From positions 5,476,331 through 5,540,330 of the forward strand of contig NW_004624866.1 of the NCBI RefSeq assembly GCF_000247695.1: a DNA stretch of 64,000 nt, given 5' to 3'. The first letter of the stretch is position 1, and each line of letters starts with the position of its first letter. Positions 24,630 through 35,995 of the stretch are shown here, in pieces. Position numbers and translations under genes: made by a program. Below the pieces are notes generated by a model. The model made no database searches. It was not told the origin of the DNA and saw nothing but the letters and a program-made list of their open reading frames with translations. The DNA is from Heterocephalus glaber. Its lineage: Eukaryota; Chordata; Mammalia; Rodentia; Bathyergidae.

Positions 24630-25564
24630 GTGAGTATCCTGACATTGGGTCTGCATGTTAAAAGCAGATCTGGAATGTGGCCGTGGGTTCCGATTGTGTC
24701 TGTGTACTGAAATCTGTGTATTTCAAACAGTATACAGTTGAATATCTGAAAGGAGTTTCCCATTACAAGTACTACAATTTGTTTCACAATTTTTCTTCTC
24801 CGAAAGTTATACATAAAAGAAGAAATAAATATTATCAATTCTATGCTCATATGTATCTTCCTAGCACTTTGAGTTGCCTTTGTCTGAATCAGATGAAACT
24901 GGGGTCTCTAAAATTGATCACTATCAACATTAGGCTGAAGAGCAAGTCGTGTTCACAGAGGGTAGTTAGAGAGACTGGGAGGAAAAGTGTACCGTACCAA
25001 ATTATTTTAATAAATATTCATATTTTACATTTGCTGACAAAATTCTAGAATATTCTTGTATTTTGCAAAATCAATCATCTAATACTTATTAAAATTTAGC
25101 ATATCTTATTGAGGGTAAAATAAAATCATTAGGTAAACATCTAATATCTTTATATCAGATTTCCTTCACACATTTGATATTTTGTGGTTTTTGAAGTTGG
25201 AAATGAAGGCAGGAGTTTTATGTTTCCAATACTCATACACCATCGGTCTTGAGTGTGTATTGGAGCTATTAGAGTACATTTTCAAAGGCTAAAGATGCCC
25301 TGCTTTGGCGTGAAAATTTTGTAAAACTCTCAAAGCAAGACCATGTCTTTTTAAAAATGTTTTTCATTGATATTTGTATAATGTTCTGTGCTCAAAAATG
25401 AACTGAGGAAAAAAATGCACTTGGGTTTCAATAATATGTGCAAATGATTGACTATGCTGGGAGCTTTATCTATTCATCAGCACTTTTTATTTTCCTAGTA
25501 TGACCTATTTTGTGGCTGTAAATCTGAAACACTAGTGCATACATTTTTTTATGTTGATCTTCAG

Positions 25565-25768
25565 AATATTTATAAGTCAGACCTTGAGTGGATGAAAGGC
25601 ATTGGCTGGGTTCCAATTGGTTCCTTGGAAGTTCTTAAAGCCAAGAGGGCCACAGAGATACTGAGTGATAACATCTACCGCCAGCGTCCAGATGCATTAA
25701 AATTTACCAGTGTTACCGACTCTCCGGAGCAGGTGTTGGCAAAGAATAATGCGATAAACATGAATAAG
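25565..25768 (+). CDS. NEB: NEB exon w20, SR-E modules 6-7 (204 bp)
   Basis: Bounded by CTTCAG and [26 protein letters not shown], then [18 protein letters not shown] and AINMNK. The regulatory motif has Met at position 2 (WMKGIGW). Intron 25769-26351 contains a B1-ID element. Confidence 0.96.
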
Positions 25769-26027
25769 GTGAGTCTTCAGTCCTTACTGTTAGCTATCAG
25801 AAGTTATCATGGAACAGGGGAAGGATACTGACTCATTATTACATTTCAACAATTACTATAAGATTTATGATAACTTCTTAAAATTATTTTTCTATCATGA
25901 TACCATAGTTACTTAGTGATACTTCAAAATATTAAACTTATGTTAAAAATACTATGTTGTCACAAATCCATAATTCTTTAATAATTAAAGAATTAAATTT
26001 TTGAAGGATTTTAATAAAATACAAAGG

Positions 26028-26232
26028 TGAGCCAAGTATGGTGGCCCACATCTGTAATTCCATTATTCTGGGAGTCTGAGACAGGGAGATTGGAAGAAGG
26101 TTGCCTAACCTGGGCAATTTAAGATAACTTAGTGAGATAACAATTTAAAATGACTTGTGTCTCAAAATGAAAAATGAAAAAGAGGTAGCTCAACTCAGAG
26201 GCCCTGGGTTCCATCTCCAATACTGGAAATAA
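26028..26232 (+). mobile_element. B1-ID dimeric SINE, diverged
   Basis: AGTATGGTGGCCCACATCTG, CTGGGAGTCTGAGACAGG, CTTAGTGAGATAAC, then an ID-like end CAGAGGCCCTGGGTTCC. Older than the simple ID copies. Confidence 0.75.
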
Positions 26233-26351
26233 AAGGAATTTATACAAATTTAATAATTTACTTCTAAATTGTATACAACAGAAATGACTGGCATATAATC
26301 AAAAGGAAAAATGGCTGTGAACACCAACAGAGTTTTTTCATTTCTTAATAG

Positions 26352-26456
26352 CGCTTATATATTGAAGCCTGGGAAAATGACAAGAAAACAATCCATGTCA
26401 TGCCTGATACACCAGAAATCATGCTAGCCAAACTCAACCGAATAAACTACAGTGAC
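26352..26456 (+). CDS. NEB: NEB exon w21, SR-F module 1 (105 bp)
   Basis: Bounded by TAATAG and [38 protein letters not shown]. Intron 26457-27626 (1.2 kb) contains a Tigger-like DNA transposon relic at about 26722-27059. Confidence 0.95.
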
Positions 26457-26721
26457 GTGAGTAAACTGTTGCTCTTGCAATGAACAGCAGGGCAAAAGTG
26501 CCCTGCTGCAACTGTTTCCTCAGTGAAATGTCCTGACTAATTCTTTATGCATACTACAAACAGACAGTGTCAGGAGAAGAGTTCACTATCGATTCAGTTT
26601 TGGGCCATGTGCTGAGTCCACAGAGGAGCCCAGTGTTCTGTTACAGGCTGACAGGGGAGTACACATGAAAAACTATCCTGGTAGTCACTGCACACTTACA
26701 GCCTTCCTCTGCAGGTCGTCA

Positions 26722-27059
26722 CAGCTGGCCCTCCATATCTGTGGGTTCCACATCTGCAGAGTCAATCAACCATGGATCAAAAAGATTTTATTTAATAATT
26801 GCGTCTGTACCTAGTACAGATAGGCATTATTCTTATTATTATTCTCCAACCAAAAGCATATAACAACTATTTATGTAGTATTTACATTACATTAAATATT
26901 ATATGTAATCTAGAGATCAAATACACAGGAGAAAGTGCATAGGTTATAAACAAATTTGTGCCATTTGAGGTAAGGGGCTTAAGCATCAAAGGATTTTGAT
27001 ATTGGGATTGGGAAAGAGATTCCTGGAACAAATCCCTCCTGGATACTGAGGTCCAACTA
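26722..27059. mobile_element. Tigger/MER44-like non-autonomous DNA transposon relic
   Basis: Begins CAGCTGGCCCTCCATATCTG, continues GTGGGTTCCACATCTGC and CAACCATGGATC, and ends GGATACTGAGGTCCAACTA, an imperfect inverted copy of the start. This is the shape of the mammalian Tigger-derived family with the CAGTTGGCCCTC terminus. Confidence 0.75.
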
Positions 27060-27626
27060 TATTTTATTCAATAGCTATAATGAATAGGCATGAAATTATA
27101 ACTCAGTGAGTTATTATGCCTGGTATTATTTTGCTGCTTCAGTGTGTGCTGGTATAATTTAGTGTTGTTTGCAAGCACTTTTTAAGCCCTCTCTATTAGG
27201 AACAATTGTTTCATAAGAGAAATGAGCCCAGAACCCATGGTCCTTGATGACAGTTCACAGCAAAGTGAGAAAAAATAAGGACAATACACTGTGTTTTTCA
27301 TGAAATCAAATATATTCCATTTTTAAACACCATTCTTATTCTTTTCCTTCTTTAGTATTAAGATGGCCTTTCTTTTTATGGTATGGTGGCAATGGTAAAT
27401 AGTTACTTTTTACATGTGCTTGTTTGGCAAAATAAAAATTTTTCAATCAAATACTGGTTTCCTCCAAACTCTTGAAATTTATCAGTCAATAAATTCTGAA
27501 GTTCATTTCTTAATATCCATGAGCACCATGAAACATAGTTACTTATAAACCCACCTGAGTTCTTGATTTTGTGAATTTGTGTCAGTAAAATTTAACAACA
27601 ATGACTATTGACTCTCTTTTCCACAG

Positions 27627-27734
27627 AAACTCTATAAACTTGCTTTGGAAGAGTCCAAGAAGGAGGGCTATGACTTGCGCCTGGATGCTATTCCAATCCA
27701 AGCAGCCAAGGCTTCAAGAGACATTGCCAGTGAT
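27627..27734 (+). CDS. NEB: NEB exon w22, SR-F module 2 (108 bp)
   Basis: Bounded by CCACAG and [41 protein letters not shown]. Intron 27735-29509 (1.8 kb) is rich in SINEs: B1, antisense ID with a TTA tail, and a B1-ID dimer. Confidence 0.95.
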
Positions 27735-27981
27735 GTAAGTTAATATTTTTGAAAGAAGCCTTTCTTACCCAAAGGAATTGGCAAATGAAAGTTATTTGAG
27801 TTTTTCTTTCCAGAACTTCAGTTGTCCCTGTAAGTCTCAATTCCCTTTAGTGATTCCCTCATATACAAAGTTGTAAATTTTTAAAAAAGAAAAGAAGGAA
27901 GAAAGGAAGGCATTAAATACTATCTCCATAATATCTGTTAATCAGTCAAAGATAAATACATATTTTTAAAAATAAATATTT

Positions 27982-28112
27982 TAGCTGGGCATCATGGCAC
28001 AAGCCTGAAATATCAACATTTAGAAGGTAGAAGCAGGAGGATTGTGAGTTTGAGGCCAGCCTGGACTGCACAGCGAGTTTAAGGACAACCTGAACCTTGT
28101 CTCAAAAAAAAC
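27982..28112 (+). mobile_element. B1 SINE
   Basis: AGCTGGGCATCATGGCACA, AAGCAGGAGGATTGTGAGTT, GAGGCCAGCCTGGACTGCAC, CTTGTCTCAAAAAAAA: a complete B1 monomer with poly-A end. Confidence 0.88.
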
Positions 28113-28133
28113 CACCCCAAAACCAAAACCTGC

Positions 28134-28181
<48 letters not shown>
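28134..28181. repeat. (TTA)n microsatellite, tail of antisense ID
   Basis: About 16 TTA units. It lies between the target duplication AAACCTGCTTTATT and the end of the antisense ID SINE, so it is the (TAA)n tail of that SINE. Confidence 0.92.
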
Positions 28182-28265
28182 TTTGGTACCAGGGACCAGG
28201 GATGAAACTTGGGACCTTCAGCTTTCAAGGGAGGTGGTGGAACCACTGAGCTAAATCCCTGGCCC
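28181..28265 (-). mobile_element. ID-type SINE, antisense
   Basis: TTTTGGTACCAGGGACCAGG to CTAAATCCCTGGCCC is the complement of an ID. AAACCTGCTTTATT is repeated at both sides of tail plus element (28125-28138 and 28267-28280). Confidence 0.92.
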
Positions 28266-28922
28266 TAAACCTGCTTTATTTTTGAGCTTCAGCAATTGAG
28301 CACTATCTAGCCCACACGTTTATAACATTAAAGAGGTTGATACCACAGCTAAATCAACTGATACAAATGAGAACTCTTTCTTACTATTCCTGGAAGACAA
28401 GACAATGGATGTGGTTTAGGATTTTGTTTCATCCTTTGTAACTAACAGAGAGGTTCCCTTACTAAGAGGCCCCTTACAGGACACAAGAGCAAACTGAAGG
28501 GAGTGAAGCTCTTTCTTAGCACCCCTTCGCCTTTTCTCTACTTTTTTTCACGTGAGACCTCCTGAGGGTATCCATGTCCTCACTGTGTACCAGGCTTCCT
28601 AAGGACACAAATCCAGACTTCTAGATGGATCCTCTGCCTTAGATTTCTGCTTCATCCCTTCTGTTTTCAAACCATTTTCCAGTTGCCAAGCCGGAGAAGC
28701 CCATACAATGACTGTGTCGTGGTAAAATGAACCATGATTTAATGTTGTTCTTGAGTTTTAAAAGTAGATAGAATCTTAACCCCAAGGTACAACTCTTCCC
28801 TGGGGAAAGTTCAGTGGTGCTGACAGGCTAATATGTGAAGTTATTTCCTCGAGACACATTAAACGCTACCTAAATGTAGCACATATTCTTAATTAAGGAA
28901 TTCAGTATAAATTCTAACCCAG

Positions 28923-29160
28923 AGAGCCTGGGTATGGTGGTACATTCCTGCAATCCCAGTACTCTGTGAGATGGAAGCAGGAGGATTGCAAATTTGAGCC
29001 TGATGCTTGGGTGATTTAGTGAAACTCTGTTTCAAAATAAAAAATATAAAAAGGGCTGGGAAAAAATATAAAAAGCTCAGTGTGAAGGCCCTGGGTTAAA
29101 TTCCCAGGACTTGGGGGAGGAGGGGGAAGAAAGGAAGGAAGGAAAGAAAGAAAGAAGGAA
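28923..29160 (+). mobile_element. B1-ID dimeric SINE with GGAA/GAAA tail
   Basis: GGTATGGTGGTACATTCCTG, AAGCAGGAGGATTGCAAATT, then a diverged ID end with AAGGCCCTGGGTTAAATTCC and a purine-rich (GGAA)n(GAAA)n tail. Confidence 0.78.
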
Positions 29161-29509
29161 ATCTAATAACAAGGGAAATATTTTAAAGTATTCTTAATGC
29201 CAAAAATTTTTAGAATCAATGACCATGTCTTTAAGTGGATGCTCCACTAGATTGCATAGATGTTTTACTTTTACTTGTTCAGGAATCACATGTACACTAG
29301 GCAATGTAGTTTAGAGAAAGGGAAAATATTTTGGGGCGAGAAGCTCTGTAGTCTCAGCCCTGTCACCTACTTGTGATAGGATCTTCAGGCTTCTATTTCA
29401 CAAAATGTTGTTGGCATTCACTTTTCTCCTTCATGATAGTAGTGGGGAAAATGAAAAATAAATACTGTGTGTCCTTCTAATTAGACTCCCATTCCTTTTC
29501 TTTCTTCAG

Positions 29510-29821
29510 TACAAGTACAAGGAAGGCTACCGCAAACAGCTCGGTCACCACATTGGCGCACGGAACATTAAAGACGACCCCAAGATGATGTGGTCCATCC
29601 ATGCGGCCAAGATCCAGAGTGACAGGGAGTACAAGAAGGACTTTGAGAAGTGGAAGACCAAGTTCAGCAGCCCAGTGGACATGCTAGGGGTGGTGCTGGC
29701 CAAGAAGTGCCAGATCCTCGTAAGCGACATAGACTACAAGCATCCTCTACACGAGTGGATTTGCCTGCCAGATCAGAATGACGTCATTCAGGCTCGGAAG
29801 GCCTACAACCTTCAGAGTGAT
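29510..29821 (+). CDS. NEB: NEB exon w23, SR-F modules 3-5 (312 bp)
   Basis: Bounded by CTTCAG and [58 protein letters not shown] to [25 protein letters not shown] to YNLQSD. The middle (about 29576-29745) matches w7 and w11 at silent sites, the final 75 bases do not. The last module has YNLQSD where others have YDLQSD. Intron 29822-32347 contains an antisense B1-ID and an L1 with an assembly gap. Confidence 0.96.
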
Positions 29822-30449
29822 GTGAGTGGGTTAATATTCTTCAGCTATCTGTTTAAAGGCCTTAAAAAGGGGGTTCTAAATTTTTTGTCATGGAATCTTT
29901 TGGTCATCTGGTAAAATCAACACTTTCCCTCACATTGACATATGATTGTGAAAATATTAAGTCAAATCTGTGATGTAATAATATACATGCTTTTAATTAA
30001 CATTAAATAATGGCAACCACAGGTATAATAACTAGGTATGTGGTATGATAACTAATTTTTAAAGAAGTGATGTGCATAAATTTATGTTAATATATCTTCA
30101 ATAACTGTAACAATACATGAAATACTTGTGATATCTATTGCCTACAAAGTCGTATGTGTTGCTTAAAAAGTCACAGTTAGTGTTACTACTACTACAATCC
30201 ATTGCCTATACTTTTAATTAATGAAATGCTATATTTCAGTTAATAGTTAATGAGTAAAGTGATGAGTAAAGCAAGCTGATTTTTCAAATGAATTGATTTC
30301 ATCATTTTACTGACTTCTATTTCTTAACTTATAGGAAGTATCTATTATAACTTGTGAATGAAAGTTTAGAAATGAATCGTACATGTTTTGATAATTTTTC
30401 TGAGAATTAAAATAAACAACTGCTCCCTAGAAATATGTTAGGTGATCTT

Positions 30450-30603
30450 TTGTTGTTCTGAAGATTGAATCCAGGGTCTTCAGCTCTAGTTCGACAGGGT
30501 CTTGCTAAATCTCTAAGTTGACCATGCTGGGCTCAAACTATCAATCCTCCTACCTCAGGCTCTCAGGGTGCTGAGATTACAGGTGGCACCACTGTGCCTG
30601 GCT
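30450..30603 (-). mobile_element. B1-ID-like SINE, antisense, diverged
   Basis: Plus strand shows GATTGAATCCAGGGTCTTC, CAATCCTCCTACCTCAGGC, GGTGCTGAGATTACAGGTGG and GTGCCTGGCT: the complement of a B1 with an ID-like piece at its 3-prime side. Confidence 0.75.
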
Positions 30604-30915
30604 GTTGGGCACATTTTTGTGTTTGTTTGTTTTGTTTCTGTCTGCCAGTAGATTGTTGTTTGGGGACACACATAAGCTTGTTGGTACTGTAGCTCCTACT
30701 TTGATCTGGCTCTGACTAAACAGTAACTTTTGGAAGAATGATAAAAAGCCATGGAATTATTTTTAAAGTTCCAAAAAGTCATAAAAACAAAAAGAATTGT
30801 TACCCTTACTTACAAGAAAAATTCTCCTATAACTGATTATTTAAATTCGAGGAAGAAAAATGAAAAGATAAAATGTCTTTTTTAGTTAAATTTTAAGACA
30901 AGAAAAGGGACTTAA

Positions 30916-31819
30916 TAAAAGCAGCAAATAAATATATGAAAAAATGTTCAACATCACTGGTCATTCCAGAGATGCAGATGAAAACAACACTGAGATTCCA
31001 CCTCACCCCAGAAAGAGTGGCTGCTATCAAGAAATCAACCAGTAACAAATGCTGGTGGGGNNNNNNNNNNNNNNNNNNNNNNNNNNNNNNNNNNNNNNNN
31101 NNNNNNNNNNNNNNNNNNNNNNNNNNNNNNNNNNNNNNNNNNNNNNNNNNNNNNNNNNNNNNNNNNNNNNNNNNNNNNNNNNNNNNNNNNNNNNNNNNNN
31201 NNNNNNNNNNNNNNNNNNNNNNNNNNNNNNNNNNNNNNNNNNNNNNNNNNNNNNNNNNNNNNNNNNNNNNNNNNNNNNNNNNNNNNNNNNNNNNNNNNNN
31301 NNNNNNNNNNNNNNNNNNNNNNNNNNNNNNNNNNNNNNNNNNNNNNNNNNNNNNNNNNNNNNNNNNNNNNNNNNNNNNNNNNNNNNNNNNNNNNNNNNNN
31401 NNNNNNNNNNNNNNNNNNNNNNNNNNNNNNNNNNNNNNNNNNNNNNNNNNNNNNNNNNNNNNNNNNNNNNNNNNNAACTAATAATTGATACTTTGAAATA
31501 GGAAAAGGTCCAAAGGGGTAGGGGTGGTGGGAGGGGAAGGGGAAAGGAAAGAATGGAAAGGAAAAACTATGAGAAAAGAAAAAATAAATGGAAATGATGT
31601 CTATGTAAATAAGGAAGGGTGTGGAGGGGGTGAAGGGTGCACAGGTAATGGGGAAAAAATAGGAACCAAGATACATCATGTACAGGTACAAACACCCAAA
31701 GATAAATGAAAAAGTATTGTATACCTAAAATGTACCAATAAAAGAATTTAAGGGAAAAAAATAAATAAAATTTTGAAACAGTCAAAAAAAAAAAAGAATT
31801 GGGGGAGCAGGAAAAAAAA
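30916..31819 (+). mobile_element. 5-prime-truncated L1 insertion containing an assembly gap
   Basis: The left part (ATGTTCAACATCACTGGTCA, GAGATTCCACCTCACCCC) is the end region of L1; the right part is a purine-rich L1 3-prime UTR ending TACCTAAAATGTACCAATAA with an A-rich tail. The duplication AAGAAAAGGGACTTAA at 30900-30915 and 31820-31835 delimits one insertion. Bases 31061-31475 are N. Confidence 0.88.
31061..31475. other. assembly gap (415 N)
   Basis: All N. Both flanks are L1, so the missing bases are most likely L1 sequence and not an exon. Open frames crossing it are artefacts. Confidence 0.99.
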
Positions 31820-32347
31820 AAGAAAAGGGACTTAAGATAAATAAGAGTAAGAAGATATGAGTTCTTTGACTTAGAAACGTGCACATAGAATTGTATGAAC
31901 CAAGATGACGTTCTTCTTGTCCCCAGAAAACGTTAATTCACAGGCGGCCACGTGGTAGTGTACATCCCTTGGTAAAGCACATGAGTAGCTGTAAGGCCAC
32001 TGCTCAATAAGGGAGGCACCACATTCTAAGACTCTTACCTCCCACACATGGAGGCTTGGGCAATGGAACCAGAGAATAAATAGGAGGAGACAGGCAGTAA
32101 TTTCCTCCAAGTAGTTTTGTATCACTGAAATCACATACTATTAAATAGATTTTGTGGGTCTTTAAAACAGCAAATATTGGCTGCCCTCACAGATAAGGCA
32201 TTTGATCGGCCATTCTAAACAAAATAAGGCAAGCTTGTGCATCTTCCTAAAATTTATATAAATAAGTTTCAGTATGTGTTAAGTCAAGATCAGACATCAA
32301 AATGAATAGGCGATATCTATAAATATTCAGTATCATTTCATTTTCAG

Positions 32348-32551
32348 GCTGTTTACAAGGCTGACCTTGAGTGGCTGAGAGGCATCGGATGGGTTCCCAT
32401 TGGCTCTGTGGAGGTCGAGAAGGTGAAGAGAGCTGGGGAAATCCTGAGTGACAGGAAGTACCGCCAGCCTGCAGACCAGCTCAAATTCACGTGCATTACA
32501 GACACCCCGGAAATGGTCCTAGCAAAGAACAACGCCCTCACAATGAGCAAG
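32348..32551 (+). CDS. NEB: NEB exon w24, SR-F modules 6-7 (204 bp)
   Basis: Bounded by TTTCAG and [26 protein letters not shown], then [18 protein letters not shown] and ALTMSK. Intron 32552-33806 (1.3 kb) contains a MIR-like stretch around 33340-33470. Confidence 0.96.
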
Positions 32552-33339
32552 GTGAGTCCTCAGCTGTTTGCATTGTCAGAGGCATACCTGTCGTGGACTC
32601 ATCTCGTAAGGTAAAAATTGCTCTGATGGGTCTCCACAGAAAGGAGAGGGAATGGGCCTGGTCCTCCTACAGGCCTGCAGCAGAGCGTCTGCGTGAACTG
32701 TCATTGGCTGTCTCTGGCCTGCTCAACACAGGCCTCTAATTCTCCGTGTGCACGTGAAAACGTAGCCTGGCACCAGTTCCCTAGAGTAACACACACCCCC
32801 TCCTGAGCTACCAGCCAACCCAAGACATCAATCAGCATTACCTTCTTTATGCAGAGCCTACCCAGTATGTTGGTTTTTCCCTATCCACACCACACACAGC
32901 ATTTCACAGCAGCACTAATATGCAGCTCAAGTTAGTTGCCTGATTTGCTCTCTCATCTCAGACTGTAGAAATCCAGTTTTGAAGGAAAGCTGCTATTGTT
33001 GCTTTCAGTTTTATTACACAAATAAGTGATCACTTTTTTCCATCAGAATTCTATCCATTTATTCTTTATGCAGTGAGTAGGCTCTTAGTGTGCACACTGT
33101 AAACTGAACTGAACTGAATTCTCCCACCCCTGCCCAGAAATCTTCATATCATTCAGGTAGTGAAATTGAATGCTTAGGGCAGAATAGAAAATGTCTGCTC
33201 TCAGATTGCAAACTCCAGAGTTTGCTATATAAAACCCCAGAAACTATATAATATCATTCTCACCAACAATCATCACAAAGACATCAACAATAGAAAACAA
33301 TCCCCTCAAAAAAATCACTGAAGACCTCCTACGACCCAG

Positions 33340-33470
33340 GTATTTTGCATATTATATTAATTAAAAATACTCAATACAAAAGGCATGATTATCACCCATT
33401 CTGAAATGAGAAATATGAGGAGCTATGTATCTTTCTCAAGATCACATGGCTTGGAAATAGTTTGAACTTG
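33340..33470 (+). repeat. MIR-like ancient SINE fragment
   Basis: TTTTGCATATTATATTAATT, GGCATGATTATCACCCATT, TGAGAAATATGAGGAGCTAT and CAAGATCACATGGCTTGG follow the MIR order (cattatctcattt ... ttatccccatttta ... aaactgaggcac ... aaggtcacacagc). Confidence 0.6.
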
Positions 33471-33806
33471 AGATTGAACTTGAGATTGACTCTGGCATCT
33501 AGAGATTTCTACTGTATCATAGCTCTGTAACCAAGCTCCGTCTTTAGACATCCTAAGAGTAAGTTTGTGATTCACTGGATGAAAGAAACTAATAATTAGA
33601 CCATTATGTTGCTTCACATTAGCTATGAAACTAGTGTATAGCTGTTTGAATAGTCCCTTGATTTACTCTCCACTCCCCTTTTGCTTCCCTCACCTCCAAG
33701 TAACCTGGAAAGGACCTATTTTATAATTAAATGTGAGTTAAATTTGAAAATAACTGCAACATGGCTGGCTTTAACCAAAGAGTCTCTTCCGCCCTACCCT
33801 CCGTAG

Positions 33807-33911
33807 CATTTGTACACAGAAGCTTGGGATGCTGACAAAACCTCCATCCATGTGATGCCAGACACCCCAGAAATCCTGCTGGCCAAGAGCAATTCTGCCA
33901 ATATTAGCCAA
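33807..33911 (+). CDS. NEB: NEB exon w25, SR-G module 1 (105 bp)
   Basis: Bounded by CCGTAG and [37 protein letters not shown]. The exon ends SQ, losing the acidic residue of the SD pair. The 257-bp intron to w26 is mostly an antisense ID SINE. Confidence 0.95.
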
Positions 33912-34059
33912 GTAAGAGCTTTTCGGATTGTTGTTTAAACCTTGATAGAAGTCACTAAAATGTTTCTTCCACTTTGAAAATTCCTTCTTTGGCACTGGCC
34001 TACTAAATTTTCTAAAACAATTTTACTTTCTGTTTTTAGTTTTGTTTCTGTTTTTGTTT

Positions 34060-34136
34060 TCCATTACTGGGGAGAGAACTCAGGACCTTGCACTTGCGAG
34101 GCAGGTTCAGCACCACTGAACTAAATCCCCAGCCCT
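34060..34136 (-). mobile_element. ID-type SINE, antisense, 32 bases before an acceptor
   Basis: ATTACTGGGGAGAGAACTCA to CTAAATCCCCAGCCC is the complement of an ID. TTTACTTTCTGTT (from 34022) and TTTATTTTCTGTT (from 34137) are the target duplication. The w26 acceptor lies only 32 bases downstream, so the insertion hit the branch point and pyrimidine-tract zone. Confidence 0.9.
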
Positions 34137-34168
34137 TTATTTTCTGTTGTGTTCCATCCTCTGCTTAG

Positions 34169-34276
34169 AAACTTTATACCAAAGGATGGGATGAATCAAA
34201 GATGAAGGACTATGATCTGAGACAAGATGCTATTTCCATCAAAATTGCCAAGGCCTCCAGGGACATCGCCAGTGAT
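34169..34276 (+). CDS. NEB: NEB exon w26, SR-G module 2 (108 bp)
   Basis: Bounded by GCTTAG and [41 protein letters not shown]. Departs from the module-2 consensus at DYD for GYD and AISIKIAK for AIPIKAAK. From this super-repeat on the first residues of module 2 contain GWD/DWD as in module 1. Confidence 0.95.
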
Positions 34277-34525
34277 GTGAGTGCTTCTGTCTACTCCCTT
34301 GGTCCCCACAGTGTTAGGCAAACTGATGGGCCACACTTGCAATTGCTTCCACATGTATTCCCCAGGCTTGCTTCCTGCCTTGCAAGAATTTTCTCTTGGT
34401 TATCACAGAGAAGAAAAATACAGTTTTTGAATTAGAGTTGCTGTAGAAAAAGGTCCCGACCAATGAAGAACATAATTATAGTTATTTTTATGATAATATG
34501 AAAGGTTAGTATAAAAGTGTTCAGA

Positions 34526-34690
34526 GGCAGGCATGGTGGTGCACATCTGTAATCCCAGCACTTGGGAAGCTGAGGCAGGAGGACCACCAGGAGTTCAAGG
34601 CCAACCTGAGCTATATAGTGAGTTCAAGGCCAGCCTGAACTACATAATGAGACTCTGTCTCTAAATATATAGAGACCCTGTCTGTAAATA
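34526..34690 (+). mobile_element. B1 SINE with internal duplication
   Basis: GGCATGGTGGTGCACATCTG, CAGCACTTGGGAAGCTGAGG, then GAGTTCAAGGCCAACCTGAG and again GAGTTCAAGGCCAGCCTGAA, the repeat typical of modern B1. Confidence 0.88.
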
Positions 34691-34823
34691 TATATTTACA
34701 TTTGTTCTGAAGTGTCAAAAGGTTTGAGGTATGAAATTCTTGTCCATTTCATGTTGCTTGTAATTGTCAGCATGAGCATGGTCCTAAAACTGGATTTCTA
34801 AGCCTATATTTCTGTCATTTTAG

Positions 34824-35135
34824 TACAAATACAAGGAAGCATATGAGAAACAGAAAGGCCACCACATTGGAGCCCAAAGCATTGAAGATGATCCCAGGAT
34901 TATGTGTGCTATACATGCAGGGAAGATCCACAGTGACAGGGAATACAAGAAGGAATTCCAGAAGTGGAAGACTAAGTTCAGTAGCCCAGTGGACATGTTG
35001 GGCATCTTGCTGGCCAAGAAATGTCAGACTTTGGTCAGTGATATTGATTATCGCAACTACCTGCATAACTGGACGTGCTTACCTGACCAAAATGATGTTA
35101 TCCAAGCAAAGAAGGCCTACGATCTGCAGAGTAAT
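34824..35135 (+). CDS. NEB: NEB exon w27, SR-G modules 3-5 (312 bp)
   Basis: Bounded by TTTTAG and [60 protein letters not shown] to [24 protein letters not shown] to YDLQSN. Switches from the YRKQLGHH form of the earlier copies to YEKQKGHH, and ends SN instead of SD. Intron 35136-35791 has no recognised element. Confidence 0.96.
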
Positions 35136-35791
35136 GTATGTACCATGAACGGTGGAAAGGCAAAAATGGAAAGGCATAGATTTGTTCATTTTCCAGTCAG
35201 TTCCTTTGAGGGCAGACCCATATATCTGCGTAACCTGGATGGGCGCAGGGCACCATTCATTTTATTCAATACAAAACCCATATTCAGAGTTATATCACAG
35301 GAAGCAAACTACAGAGATGAAGAGCCCTACTGAGGTCATGTCCTTTATTTCCTGGCCTTGATTCCAAACTGTTTTCTTTATGTCATTTGTAATTTCTAGC
35401 AATGAGAATATAAAACATGTAAGTTTTTTAAATTGCCATTGCTTTGCTAAATCTAAAATTCTGCACACTATTTCATTGGTTCAGTTATTACAAGATTAAA
35501 ATGGACTGAGATTCAACAACATTTCCCTTTAAAATTTTTTCAAGTATGAAATTTTTTGAAATGTCAATTATATCATAGAATTCATTATTAATTATATTCA
35601 TAGCTAATATAAATTATGCTTCTACAAATTACTTCTGCCATCAATATTAAAAATCTCAAGTCATATAAGATCTTGGGTCTTACTGTCTTACTGTCTTACT
35701 ATCTCCAGTGCAACCCCAAGTACTTTATTTTGCAGCTTAGGAATGAGATGTCTAACATGTGGAACAACATTTTTTTCTAACATCTTTGCAG

Positions 35792-35995
35792 AATGTGTAC
35801 AAAGCAGACCTGGAATGGCTGCGTGGCATTGGCTGGATGCCAGAAGGCTCTGTAGAAATGACCAGAGTCAAGGGTGCTCAGGATCTGGTGAATGAAAGGC
35901 TCTACAGGACGCCACGAGAAGCCTTGAAATTTACCTGCATTGTGGACACTCCAGAAATTGTCCTGGCAAAAACCAACTCTCTGCAAATGAGTGAA
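35792..35995 (+). CDS. NEB: NEB exon w28, SR-G modules 6-7 (204 bp)
   Basis: Bounded by TTGCAG and [26 protein letters not shown], then RLYRTPREALKFTCIVDT and SLQMSE. First copy with an acidic GWMPEGS and RLYRTP in module 7, a form kept in w32 and w36. Intron 35996-37366 contains two opposing mariner relics. Confidence 0.96.

Noticed and set aside
30936..31691. Long open frames on both strands
   Set aside because: They run through 415 N bases and L1 sequence.
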